Shown here piece after piece: positions 33,382-41,668 of a DNA stretch of 64,000 nt (position 1 is the stretch's first letter; the number at the start of each line of letters is the position of its first letter). Location: NCBI GenBank assembly GCA_002706685.1, contig PALV01000011.1, forward strand, positions 186,001 to 250,000, in the 5' to 3' direction. The notes beneath the pieces are model-generated. The model saw only the letters and a program-made list of their open reading frames with translations, was not told the origin of the DNA and made no database searches. The translations under genes and the position numbers were made by a program. Source of the stretch: Gammaproteobacteria bacterium (lineage in GTDB: Bacteria; Pseudomonadota; Gammaproteobacteria; Pseudomonadales; Pseudohongiellaceae).

Positions 33382-34920
33382 TCAGGTCGATAGCAGCACG
33401 ATAGTAAGCAGCGTGATGATCACCAGCAACGTGCTGCTCAGATTCACCGTGCTGCCATGCCACATGCGGTTCCAGCTTCGTTCCATGTTTCGCAGTGAGC
33501 GTGTGTCGAAATGCCAGTCGGGCGACTTCTGCGTTAATCGGCCCAGTGTTCTTTTGAGTCGCAGTGACATTGGAACCATCAGATTCGGCAGCCACCGGCC
33601 CATCCTGTCTGCCTCAAACGGCAAGCGACTCCCCAGCGCATACATCACCATGGCGATACCCAGCGGCCAGCAGAGCGCCCACAGATTGCTCGCGCTCAGG
33701 CTGTAGAGAATCGACTCACGCATGCTGGGCCACAGCCATGGCAGCACAGCCGGGCAGCTGGCCAGTACAATCCACGCGGACAGTTTGCGGATACCTGGCG
33801 GCGCAGTGTCGGGCTCTGCATTACTGTGTGATGATAAGCGCCGGAACAGCACCAGTGCCTTGATCATGATCAAGGCACTGGTGATTGAACCAGCAATAAT
33901 AAGATTGCGCCAGATCGCCAGCTCGTCAGTTGCCAGCGCGGATTTAAGCTCACTTTTCACCGCTGCGCCGGAGGTCAGCGGAAGGCCAGCGATTGACAGA
34001 GCAGTTGTCAGTAGAAGCACGGCCAGCAGAGCCTGTAACCACGCTGTCGGGATGCGGTGTTTGAAAAGGTCGGCTGCCAGAAACAGTGTGCCTTTGGCCA
34101 GGCCATGATGCACGCCGTATAGCATCAGGATGACGGCAATCTCTGAGCGCTGCCCGGGCAGGTGCCAGCTCAGGCCCACCAGAAACAGCAAAAAACCGAT
34201 CTGGCTGATTGATGAAAACGCCAGTAACTGTTTGACATTGCTTCGCGTCAGACCCATCAGTGCGCCATAAAACGCACTGAATACTGCGACCGCCATGATC
34301 GGAATGGCCCATTGCTGCATGAGCGAAGTCGCTGGCAGAATTTTCCACAGGCCAAGAATGCCTGCTTTGATCATGACGCCGGACAGGACTGCACTGGCGG
34401 GCGCCGGCGCCGCCGGATGCGCCAACGGCAACCAGACATGCAGGGGCCAGAAGCCCGCCTTGAGGCCCAGGCCAATCAGCACAAGAGCTGCGGGCAGCGC
34501 GCTGATGTCGCTCCCCTGCCAGGCGGCGAACTGCACCGCACCGCCAAGCTGATAACTGATAATGATTAAACCTGATAACAGCGCCATCTCGCCCAGTACG
34601 GCGAGCTGAAGGTAGATTCGGCCGGCCCGGCGAGCAACCGGCGTTCTGTCGTGAATAACCAGGCCATAAGCGGCCAGACTCATCATGGAAAACCCGATGT
34701 AAAAACTCAGTGCATCCTGCGAAACGATCAGCAGCAGGTTGCCTGTCATCGATACAAGCCAGAGGGTCCAGAATACAGGACCCCGTATTGATCCCGCCGC
34801 ATACACGGAGGTCAGGAGCCAAAGGGCCGCGGTAAACAACAGCCACGCAGCATCCAGCGGTCCCTGAATGCCAATCAGGGCGCCTGGCCAGAAACTGTCG
34901 AGTGGCATCGTCATGTTCAC
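33382..34920 (-). CDS. Mrp/complex I-type antiporter subunit, third MrpD-like copy, lacks key glutamate
   Basis: The 512-residue membrane protein belongs to the proton-pumping NADH-dehydrogenase/MrpD superfamily. It has the helix with GLGLKAGFWPLHVWLPLAHP (Lys about 154) and MIKAGILGLW (Lys about 185). Aligned by eye with the two sister subunits, the conserved membrane glutamate of helix 5 (Glu136 and Glu146 there) is Ser78 here (FYIGFSMMSLAAY). The N-terminal part also looks shorter than usual for the family. Loss of that glutamate would be expected to impair the standard proton path. Its start overlaps the preceding gene by 4 bases. It is the last antiporter gene of the operon. Confidence 0.85.
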   Translation of the reverse strand: MNMTMPLDSFWPGALIGIQGPLDAAWLLFTAALWLLTSVYAAGSIRGPVFWTLWLVSMTGNLLLIVSQDALSFYIGFSMMSLAAYGLVIHDRTPVARRAGRIYLQLAVLGEMALLSGLIIISYQLGGAVQFAAWQGSDISALPAALVLIGLGLKAGFWPLHVWLPLAHPAAPAPASAVLSGVMIKAGILGLWKILPATSLMQQWAIPIMAVAVFSAFYGALMGLTRSNVKQLLAFSSISQIGFLLFLVGLSWHLPGQRSEIAVILMLYGVHHGLAKGTLFLAADLFKHRIPTAWLQALLAVLLLTTALSIAGLPLTSGAAVKSELKSALATDELAIWRNLIIAGSITSALIMIKALVLFRRLSSHSNAEPDTAPPGIRKLSAWIVLASCPAVLPWLWPSMRESILYSLSASNLWALCWPLGIAMVMYALGSRLPFEADRMGRWLPNLMVPMSLRLKRTLGRLTQKSPDWHFDTRSLRNMERSWNRMWHGSTVNLSSTLLVIITLLTIVLLST

Positions 34921-36437
34921 AGGGCAAACTCCTGGCTGATGATGAATTCCGTCCAGCCCAGCGGGCTGGCCAGGCTGCCCGCAAAAATGCCGGCAAGCAG
35001 GGACAGCAGCGCCGTGAACAGTGGTGGCAGCAGCATCATCCAGTGAGTCTCAAAGCGTGATTTCTTGAAGTTGTCCTCAGGCCACCCCGCTGTTGGCGGC
35101 TGAGCAAACCAGCCGCGATATATCAGCGGCATGAAATACATGGCGTTCAGAATTGATGAGCCAATCAAAACCGCCAGCATCGCATCATTGCCTGACTCGA
35201 GTGCCCCCAGCCCGAGATACCATTTGCTGAAGAAGCCGGCAATCGGTGGCACACCAATCATGCCAAGCGCACCGACTGTAAAGGCGCTCATGGTCAGAGG
35301 CATGCGTTTACCCAGACCATCCATCTCCTGAATTCTGTGAATGCCAAGAGTCTCCGCCATGTTGCCGGCACAGAAAAACAGCGTGATCTTCATCAGGCCC
35401 TGATGCACCAGATGAACTACTGCGCCGATAGCCGCTGTCGGCCCTGCCATCGCAACACCAAGCGTAATGTATGACACCTGGCTGACTGTAGAGAATGCCA
35501 GCCGGCGCTTGATGTCAGTCTGTCGCAGCGCCTGAATGGAGCCGTAAAGAATGGTGAATGCGGCAGCCAGCATCAACACCGGAGTCAGGCCCAGTGCAAT
35601 GCCCGTTTCCACACCAAATACATCGTAGACCACGCGGATTATGCCAAACGCGCCAGCCTTTACAACTGCTACCGCGTGCAGCAATGCGCTGACTGGCGCC
35701 GGCGCTACCATGGCTCTGGGCAGCCAGCCATGCAGGGGGAACAGTGCAGCTTTAACTCCCAGTCCCACAATCATCAATGCGAATGCCGCCATCAACGCAA
35801 AGCGGTTTTCTTCTACCGCGCCGGAAACATAGCCGCCTGGTACAAAGTCACTGGTACCTGTTATTGAGTGCAGCAGTGCCACGCCCATCAGCAGCAAGGT
35901 GCCGCCAGACAGGGTATAGACCAGATAAAGCCGCCCGGCCTTGAGTGCCGCATCGGTGCCGCGATGAACAACCAGTGGAAACGTTGCCAGCGTCAGCAGT
36001 TCAAAGAACAGCAAAAACGTAATCAGATTGCCTGACAGTGCGATACCGACAGTAGCACTGACACATAGACTGAAGTATCCAAAGAATCGCGACTTGAGTT
36101 GCGATTTCTGCAGGTAGCCGATGGCATAGATAGTTGTAGCCAGCCACAATATTGACGAGAGCGTTACAAACTGCAGAGATAGTGCGTCGCCCTGCAGAAC
36201 CAGGCTGGCGCCGGGCAGAAAGTCCACTTCGAATCGAAAGCGCAGTCCCTGGCTGACTCCGAGCAGCATCAATAGAACCAGGCAGAGCTTGATGACAATT
36301 CCGCCCAGGTTGAGGATGGTGCGCCGTCTGGCGGCGTTTTCTGGCGTGGCGAATATCAATAGCGCCGGGATCAGAGAGCTCAGTATGATCAGCACCGGCA
36401 GCAGGCTGGTCCAGCGCATCATTTGCAACAGGATCAT
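34917..36437 (-). CDS. mrpD: Mrp antiporter subunit D
   Basis: The 506-residue protein is the most canonical MrpD/NuoM-like subunit of the three. About 14 hydrophobic helices are seen. The essential residues are present: Glu146 (FLLFFELLTLATF), Lys229 (GVKAALFPLHGWLP) and Lys260 (ALLHAVAVVKAGAFGI). It would carry part of the Na+/H+ or K+/H+ exchange path in the inner membrane. Start and stop overlap the neighbouring D-like genes by 4 bases, so translation is coupled. Confidence 0.88.
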   Translation of the reverse strand: MILLQMMRWTSLLPVLIILSSLIPALLIFATPENAARRRTILNLGGIVIKLCLVLLMLLGVSQGLRFRFEVDFLPGASLVLQGDALSLQFVTLSSILWLATTIYAIGYLQKSQLKSRFFGYFSLCVSATVGIALSGNLITFLLFFELLTLATFPLVVHRGTDAALKAGRLYLVYTLSGGTLLLMGVALLHSITGTSDFVPGGYVSGAVEENRFALMAAFALMIVGLGVKAALFPLHGWLPRAMVAPAPVSALLHAVAVVKAGAFGIIRVVYDVFGVETGIALGLTPVLMLAAAFTILYGSIQALRQTDIKRRLAFSTVSQVSYITLGVAMAGPTAAIGAVVHLVHQGLMKITLFFCAGNMAETLGIHRIQEMDGLGKRMPLTMSAFTVGALGMIGVPPIAGFFSKWYLGLGALESGNDAMLAVLIGSSILNAMYFMPLIYRGWFAQPPTAGWPEDNFKKSRFETHWMMLLPPLFTALLSLLAGIFAGSLASPLGWTEFIISQEFAL

Positions 36438-37867
36438 ACGCCACCTCCGGCCAGCAGTCCGATCAGTTGTTCACCCAAAAGTGCCATGCCCCACACAATA
36501 AGTGCTGGCAGCAGGGCCAGCCAGTGGCCCATCAAGTGCGGGCGCGTGTCTGGTGGGTTGATAGTTGCGCGATCAAACGCCAGGACCACAACGCGAAAAA
36601 TATATGCCGCTGATACCAGCGTGCCCAGCAAGATGCCAAAGGCCCACGGCCAGTTCTGTGGCTGGCTGAGAATGGGTTCCAGCAGTACCCACTTCGCCAG
36701 AAAGCCGCCACTGGGAGGCAGTCCGATCAGACTGCCACCGGCAACCGCAAAGGCGAACATGGCTATCGGCACGGTCTGCGTGGCGCCACGCAGACCAGTC
36801 AGGCGGCGCGTGCCCAGCGTGCCCTGCATCTCGCCGGCCGCCATGAACAGGGAGGCCTTGGCAAGACCATGAGCGATTACAAACAACCACAGGGCAATAT
36901 GCATCTGGGGAATTTGCCATGACATCAACAAACCCAGCGCCATCAGCGCGTAACCAAGCTGCGCCACGGTCGAATAGGCCACCAGAACCTTGATGTAGGG
37001 TGATCGCATCGCCGCCCAGCCACCGGCGACCAGTGCGATCATACCGGCCGTTGCAACCATGGGGCCGACCTCACGGGCAAGATCGGCGGGTGCCACTTCA
37101 GTCCAAACCAGCCACAGAATGAACAGCGGGCCTTTGACCACAACGGCAGATAACAGGGCACTGACCGCTGCGGGTGCGCCGGCATGCGCTGCCGGCAACC
37201 AGAGATGCAGTGGCCATAGTGCACCCTTTAGCATCAGGCCAGCAGTAATCAGGGCCAGCGCCAGACGTGTCCTGGCACTGTCGGCGCTCACGGAGGCTAG
37301 CTGCATGACATCCAGCGTGTGGTACTCACTGTACAGAAAAACCACACCCAGCAAATAAATCATTGAAGCTGCCAGTGAAAGCAACAGATAGTCAGCAGCA
37401 GCCTGATAGGCTTTCGGGCCGCTAAGCGCAACCATGGCAACAGCGGCCAGCCCAATCAACTCCAGTGTGATATACAGATTGAACAGATCTGCTGACAGCC
37501 ACAGTGCCGCCAGCGCGGTGTGCAGAAATGCGCTCAGCACCCAGAAGTCGTCGCCGGAGGCAAAGCGGCTGAATCGGGCATACAGCCCTGCCAGCAAGTG
37601 AATCAATGCAGTAAAAGCCAGCAGCAGGGCGCTGAGTGGAGACAGGCGCAGCCGAATGGCGAGGCCATCTTCCCAACCGCCAAGATTGAGTGTCTGTGTC
37701 GCTCCACTGGCGGTCACTGTCTGCAGGGCGAGCAGGGCTGCTGCGAGGCTGAACGCGCTTCCCAGCAGCACGACCACGCTGGCCCGTCGAGGTGTCATTG
37801 CAGGGCCGGTCAGTACAATGAGCGCTGCCACCAGCGGGGTAACCAGACTTAGCAGGGCGTCATTCAT
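36434..37867 (-). CDS. Mrp antiporter subunit, first MrpD-like copy
   Basis: The 477-residue protein is an MrpD/NuoN-like pumping subunit with about 14 helices. Glu136 (LYITLELIGLAAVAM), Lys214 (LMLKGALWPLHLWLPAAHA) and Lys245 (LLSAVVVKGPLFIL) are in place. It overlaps the MrpC-like gene by 8 bases upstream and the next D-like gene by 4 bases. With two more D-like proteins and no long MrpA gene, it probably takes one of the roles that MrpA and MrpD share in the usual seven-subunit complex. Confidence 0.86.
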   Translation of the reverse strand: MNDALLSLVTPLVAALIVLTGPAMTPRRASVVVLLGSAFSLAAALLALQTVTASGATQTLNLGGWEDGLAIRLRLSPLSALLLAFTALIHLLAGLYARFSRFASGDDFWVLSAFLHTALAALWLSADLFNLYITLELIGLAAVAMVALSGPKAYQAAADYLLLSLAASMIYLLGVVFLYSEYHTLDVMQLASVSADSARTRLALALITAGLMLKGALWPLHLWLPAAHAGAPAAVSALLSAVVVKGPLFILWLVWTEVAPADLAREVGPMVATAGMIALVAGGWAAMRSPYIKVLVAYSTVAQLGYALMALGLLMSWQIPQMHIALWLFVIAHGLAKASLFMAAGEMQGTLGTRRLTGLRGATQTVPIAMFAFAVAGGSLIGLPPSGGFLAKWVLLEPILSQPQNWPWAFGILLGTLVSAAYIFRVVVLAFDRATINPPDTRPHLMGHWLALLPALIVWGMALLGEQLIGLLAGGGV

Positions 37868-38183
37868 CCTCTGCCTCCGTGCTGCCGCTCGTGGCTGCCT
37901 CCCGGGACTCGCGGGCAGCCAGAATCAGACGCAATGCAAAGGCGGTCGCGCTGATGGCAACAACCAGGCCTGTCACAACCAGTGCATGCAGAATGGGGTC
38001 AGGTGGGTCCTGTCGGCGCGCGAATGCGATCATCGTCAGGAAGGTACCTGATCCCATGATATTGATTGCAATCAGACGTCGAATAGGGTCCTTCAAAACC
38101 AGCAGACCATAAAGACCCAGCATCACCAGTGCTACAGCAACCAGCAGGTAAAGAATGATGCTGTTGGCTGCCAGTGAGCTCAT
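37860..38183 (-). CDS. mrpC: Mrp antiporter subunit C (NuoK-like)
   Basis: The 107-residue protein has three membrane helices as in MrpC/NuoK (ILYLLVAVALVMLGLYGLLV, INIMGSGTFLTMIAFA, LHALVVTGLVVAISATAFAL). The motif DPILHALVVTGLVVAISATA is typical of MrpC. A charged C-terminal tail (SGSTEAEDE) extends into the cytoplasm. It overlaps the A/B fusion gene by 4 bases and the first D-like gene by 8 bases. Confidence 0.9.
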   Translation of the reverse strand: MSSLAANSIILYLLVAVALVMLGLYGLLVLKDPIRRLIAINIMGSGTFLTMIAFARRQDPPDPILHALVVTGLVVAISATAFALRLILAARESREAATSGSTEAEDE

Positions 38184-39106
38184 GAGCAGAGATCCTTGCG
38201 TTCACCGGCAACCAGCAGGGTGAGAATGATGGCAATTGACAGGGTTGCCAGCGTCTCGATCATCAGAATCAGCGTGCCGGCATGGGCCTCCGGATAGTCC
38301 AGCCAGCCGGCACCCAGCGAATGCGTCAACACTGCAGTACACAGGAATAGCAATGTGCCGGCACAGACAGAGCCGCGAACCGCGAACGAAGACCAGTGCA
38401 GCGGTGGCAGCATGCCGGTGATCCTCAGCATCACACAGCCTGCTGCCAGCAGGGCACCTGCCTGGAATGCACCGCCCGGTCCGCTGGAGCCGCGCCAGAG
38501 TAGATAACCTCCCACGAGCAACAGCAAAGGCACCAGTGTTCGTGTCCAGGACACCAGTAATTGCCAGGTACGTGCCGGTTCAAGAGATTCCTTTTCGATC
38601 GGGAAGAGTTGTCTCAAGCCGGTAATGGCAAATAACAGAACCAGAAGTTCCAGAAATGTGTCCCAGGCGCGGAAGTTCAGGAGCACTGCGGTGACTTGAT
38701 GACTGACGCCTGAATCAGACATGGCGGCTGCGACCGGAGAGTCGATATTATTGGCAGTGATGTCTGCGGGTGAGGGCAGAATTATTGAAACAGCAAAACC
38801 GCTGACAGCAACAACAATGAATGTCAGCGCACCCAGGTGACGACGATAGTCGAAACGACGTGCCGACGAGACGGGCAGCTTGCGCGCGGCACGCAGCAGC
38901 AGCACGCCGGTCAATCCTGCGCCAATGGCCGCTTCAGCCAGAGCCAGGTCTGGTGCGCCCAGGCGCGCCCAGACCAGGGCAACGATCATGCCGAAAGCCA
39001 CAAACAATGCCATGGCATCGCGACGTGTGGAAGCGAACAGGGCGCTCCATGCCACAACCAGCAGCAGAACGCACAGCACCAGGTCGGGCAGCAGTTCAAC
39101 TGTCAT
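38180..39106 (-). CDS. MrpA C-terminal (DUF4040/MbhD) and MrpB fusion subunit
   Basis: From the ATG at 39106 the protein has 308 residues. The first 80 (WARLGAPDLALAEAAIGAGLTG) match the DUF4040/MbhD module normally at the end of MrpA. A short region follows, and then an MrpB domain (GGYLLWRGSSGPGGAFQAGALLA, YPEAHAGTLILMIETLATLSIA). This arrangement resembles the MbhD-E-F order of membrane-bound hydrogenase antiporter modules. I chose 39106 because an upstream in-frame ATG at 39178 would add non-conserved sequence over the MrpG gene. The chosen start overlaps mrpG by 11 bases. Confidence 0.88.
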   Translation of the reverse strand: MTVELLPDLVLCVLLLVVAWSALFASTRRDAMALFVAFGMIVALVWARLGAPDLALAEAAIGAGLTGVLLLRAARKLPVSSARRFDYRRHLGALTFIVVAVSGFAVSIILPSPADITANNIDSPVAAAMSDSGVSHQVTAVLLNFRAWDTFLELLVLLFAITGLRQLFPIEKESLEPARTWQLLVSWTRTLVPLLLLVGGYLLWRGSSGPGGAFQAGALLAAGCVMLRITGMLPPLHWSSFAVRGSVCAGTLLFLCTAVLTHSLGAGWLDYPEAHAGTLILMIETLATLSIAIILTLLVAGERKDLCS

Positions 39107-39404
39107 CTTTAGACTGCTCCTGTTCGAGTTTGTAGCGGGCGAGTAACTGGCCGTTGACGGCGGCTGATGCCATGGCAATCAGATAGATTAGAAAAATGTA
39201 ACACGCTGTGTGCAGGGAGCCGGAGGCAATAGCCAGGCCCAATGCCAGGAAACCAAGGCCCAGCGTGTCGGTCTTGGTCACGGCGTGCAATCGGCAATAA
39301 AAGTCAGAGAAACGGAGCAGCCCGAGGGCCCCGGTGAGATAAAAACACATACCTGCTGCCATCAGCGTCCAGGACAGTATGTCGACCAGTGTGCCTGGCG
39401 TCAT
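39096..39404 (-). CDS. mrpG: Mrp antiporter subunit G
   Basis: From the ATG at 39404 the protein has 102 residues, the normal MrpG length, with three helices. GALGLLRFSDFYCRLHAVTKTDTLG is the family signature (given here as the split GALGLLRF / DFYCRLHA / TKTDTLG). The start overlaps the mrpF stop by 4 bases (ATGA). A longer in-frame ATG at 39518 would add a Gly/Arg-rich, unconserved stretch read through mrpF, and I reject it. Confidence 0.92.
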   Translation of the reverse strand: MTPGTLVDILSWTLMAAGMCFYLTGALGLLRFSDFYCRLHAVTKTDTLGLGFLALGLAIASGSLHTACYIFLIYLIAMASAAVNGQLLARYKLEQEQSKDDS

Positions 39405-39661
39405 GGTACCTCCGGCTCTGAGGTCTTGCGAAGCAGCTGGACCAGCGCCGCCGTGATGACAGCAGCCAGCAGCGCCAGCACCAGGGCGACATCGCGCCAG
39501 GTGTCTGATTGCTGCCACTCCGCCAGAAGCAGCAGGACGGCGATGCCGGTGCTGCCCAGCATCTGCAGGCCCATCAGGCGTTCAGCAGTGCTGGTTGCCT
39601 GGCCCAGGCGCCACAGGCCGGCACTTCCGGCAATCAACAGCAGCGTGGTCATCAAGATCAT
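39401..39661 (-). CDS. mrpF: Mrp antiporter subunit F
   Basis: The 86-residue protein has three membrane helices. TSTAERLMGLQMLGSTGIAVLL covers the MrpF signature around the second helix. It overlaps mrpE by 4 bases and mrpG by 4 bases. It is needed for complex assembly in known Mrp systems. Confidence 0.88.
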   Translation of the reverse strand: MILMTTLLLIAGSAGLWRLGQATSTAERLMGLQMLGSTGIAVLLLLAEWQQSDTWRDVALVLALLAAVITAALVQLLRKTSEPEVP

Positions 39662-40182
39662 GACGAGCCCCCCTCGGGAGTTCCAAGCAGTTTGCTCAAA
39701 TGGCGTTCCAGAGTGGCCACTTCGCTTTTCCAGTCGAGTCGCTTATCAAGTACGTGTATGAGTAATTGATCTGATTCGATTCGGGCGCCGAGTGTGCCTG
39801 GCAGCAGCCCAATCAGCGCAGAGAGCCCAATGCGGGTGTTCAGGGCCGGGCAGGTAAACGGATAGTGGACCCAGGCGGCATGACTGCTTGCATCGCGCTG
39901 GAAACTGCGTTTTGCTACATCCATCCCGCCCAGAAGCTGGCGGCTGACAAAGTAGGCAATGAAGCTGGGTAGATACTGAAGGCGAAATGCGAGAGATGGG
40001 GGCTGCAGAATGTAACTCACACCGGCAGCCAGGCAGATGACGGGAATGCCTATGTACCAGCCCTGGCCTGAGCTCAGCAGTGTCCAGATCACGGTGTATA
40101 CAAGTGCCCAGAGCAACACTCTGACGATTCGGAGTCCCTGCTGCTGCGAATTTTCAGAGCGTTTACCGCGGGTAGCCGCCAT
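39658..40182 (-). CDS. mrpE: Mrp antiporter subunit E
   Basis: The 174-residue protein has two close N-terminal helices and a cytoplasmic part, as in MrpE. FIAYFVSRQLLGGMDVAKRSF and NTRIGLSALIGLLPGTLGARI are family motifs, followed by LLIHVLDK. It is the first gene of the eight-gene unit. GGGAG stands 5 bases before the ATG. The order E-F-G-(A/B)-C-D-D-D differs from the classic A-B-C-D-E-F-G. Confidence 0.9.
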   Translation of the reverse strand: MAATRGKRSENSQQQGLRIVRVLLWALVYTVIWTLLSSGQGWYIGIPVICLAAGVSYILQPPSLAFRLQYLPSFIAYFVSRQLLGGMDVAKRSFQRDASSHAAWVHYPFTCPALNTRIGLSALIGLLPGTLGARIESDQLLIHVLDKRLDWKSEVATLERHLSKLLGTPEGGSS

Positions 40183-40294
40183 TGCTTCTCCCTAAATTAA
40201 CGTCTACAGCCGAATGCCAGTCTAACGCAATCGGGTGCAGTCGTCAGGAAGTATCAGCTAGAATGACCCAATCACTTGCCAGGGGTTGTGAGGA

Positions 40295-41668
40295 TTGTCA
40301 GACAAGCAGGCTAGTTTCAAGGCGCGATGGCTGGCGGAAGCAGTGCGACTTCTGCAGGGGGGCGCGTCCGACCGTCAGGCTGAGGCAGGAGCTCGTGAAG
40401 GCGCGACGACTGAGGCTGAACAGCGGGTGCTGCGCTGGGCGGCGATTATTGGTGCCCGACACCAGTTGCCGGAAATCCAGTCAGCATGGCGACGTCACTG
40501 TATCCTGATCCTGATGGCCATCAGCGTCCTGGCACTGGCTGGTGGTTTCACAACGGCGCTGGCCGTTCTGGGCGACGGCACGCAACCCGTCAATATCCCC
40601 TGGGCGCTGGGCGGTCTGCTGGGTCTGAATCTGCTGATGCTGCTGTTCTGGCTGCTGGGAATGCTGGCGCGCTCCGACGGTGCCCTGCTGGGGCGCCTGG
40701 TGTTCCAGTTGACACATTATCTGCCGGGTGAACACCACAAAGCCTTGACCCGGGCTTTTGCCACCCTGAACCAGCGTGCGGATCTGATGCGCTGGTGGCT
40801 GGGCCTGCTGAGTCACACGGTGTGGCTGTGCGCGATGCTGGGAGCGCTGCTTGGGCTGTTATGGACACTGGCTCTGCGCAGTTATGCGTTTACCTGGGAA
40901 ACCACCATTCTGTCGGCCGACGTGTTCACAGCGCTGGTCCATGGGCTTTCGCTATTGCCGCAGACACTGGGTATCAGCATCCCCGATGCAGCAACACTGG
41001 TGGGTGCAGACCAATCACAGGCGGACGAGGTGCGACGTCAGTGGGCTGCCTGGTTGACGGCATCGGTTGCCCTTTACGGGTTGATGCCAAGGCTGGTGTT
41101 GATCCTGATCAGTTCGATCCGGTTGCTGGTTGGTCTCCGACAACTAAGGCTGCAAACCACGGCGCCAGAGTGGGCGCCACTGGTGCAGCGACTGTCGCCC
41201 GATCTGAATGAGCGGCATGTGACAGATCCCGCCCCGGAAGCCGGACAGACGGCACGAATCGTTCCGGTCTCCAACCCACGTCCGGGTACCAGCGTTCTGG
41301 TTGCCTACGAACTGACGGCCATCAAGCCCTGGCCACCGGCTGAATTGCCGGAGCACACCCATTGCCTGGAGGTGAACAGCCGAGGGCAGCGTCAGCAGAG
41401 CCTGAGTGCGCTGGCCGAGACGCGCCCTGGCACCCTGATGGTCATCTGCGATGCGCGACTGTCGCCGGACCGGGGTACCCTGCACTGGCTGGTGAATGCC
41501 GGCAGTCTGGCCGGGGTCACGCAAATTGTATTGCACAACAGTGAACAAAGCAGCGACGAGCGTCTGACAAGCTGGCACGATTCTTTGCGGGATATCGGCG
41601 TGGACAGGGCCCATATACATCACGCGATGACTGAAGCGCTTAACCAGCTGGGAGTTCATAATGGCTGA
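40295..41668 (+). CDS. DUF2868 membrane protein
   Basis: The 457-residue protein fits the DUF2868 family. An N-terminal cytoplasmic segment (ARWLAEAVRLLQGG..) is followed by membrane helices (ILILMAISVLALAGGFTTALAVL, NIPWALGGLLGLNLLMLLFWLLG, LLSHTVWLCAMLGALLGLLWTL, LYGLMPRLVLILISSIRLLVG). A soluble C-terminal domain of about 170 residues ends it. Its biochemical role is not known. It starts at TTG 40295 with an AGGGG site 9 bases upstream. It overlaps the GTPase gene by 8 bases, and the two families usually travel together, so a membrane complex is likely. Confidence 0.8.
   Translation: MSDKQASFKARWLAEAVRLLQGGASDRQAEAGAREGATTEAEQRVLRWAAIIGARHQLPEIQSAWRRHCILILMAISVLALAGGFTTALAVLGDGTQPVNIPWALGGLLGLNLLMLLFWLLGMLARSDGALLGRLVFQLTHYLPGEHHKALTRAFATLNQRADLMRWWLGLLSHTVWLCAMLGALLGLLWTLALRSYAFTWETTILSADVFTALVHGLSLLPQTLGISIPDAATLVGADQSQADEVRRQWAAWLTASVALYGLMPRLVLILISSIRLLVGLRQLRLQTTAPEWAPLVQRLSPDLNERHVTDPAPEAGQTARIVPVSNPRPGTSVLVAYELTAIKPWPPAELPEHTHCLEVNSRGQRQQSLSALAETRPGTLMVICDARLSPDRGTLHWLVNAGSLAGVTQIVLHNSEQSSDERLTSWHDSLRDIGVDRAHIHHAMTEALNQLGVHNG

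Noticed and set aside
39405..39518. Longer start for mrpG at 39518
   Set aside because: The added 38 residues are Ala/Gly/Arg/Cys-rich and arise from reading across mrpF. The ATG at 39404 gives normal length and an ATGA overlap.
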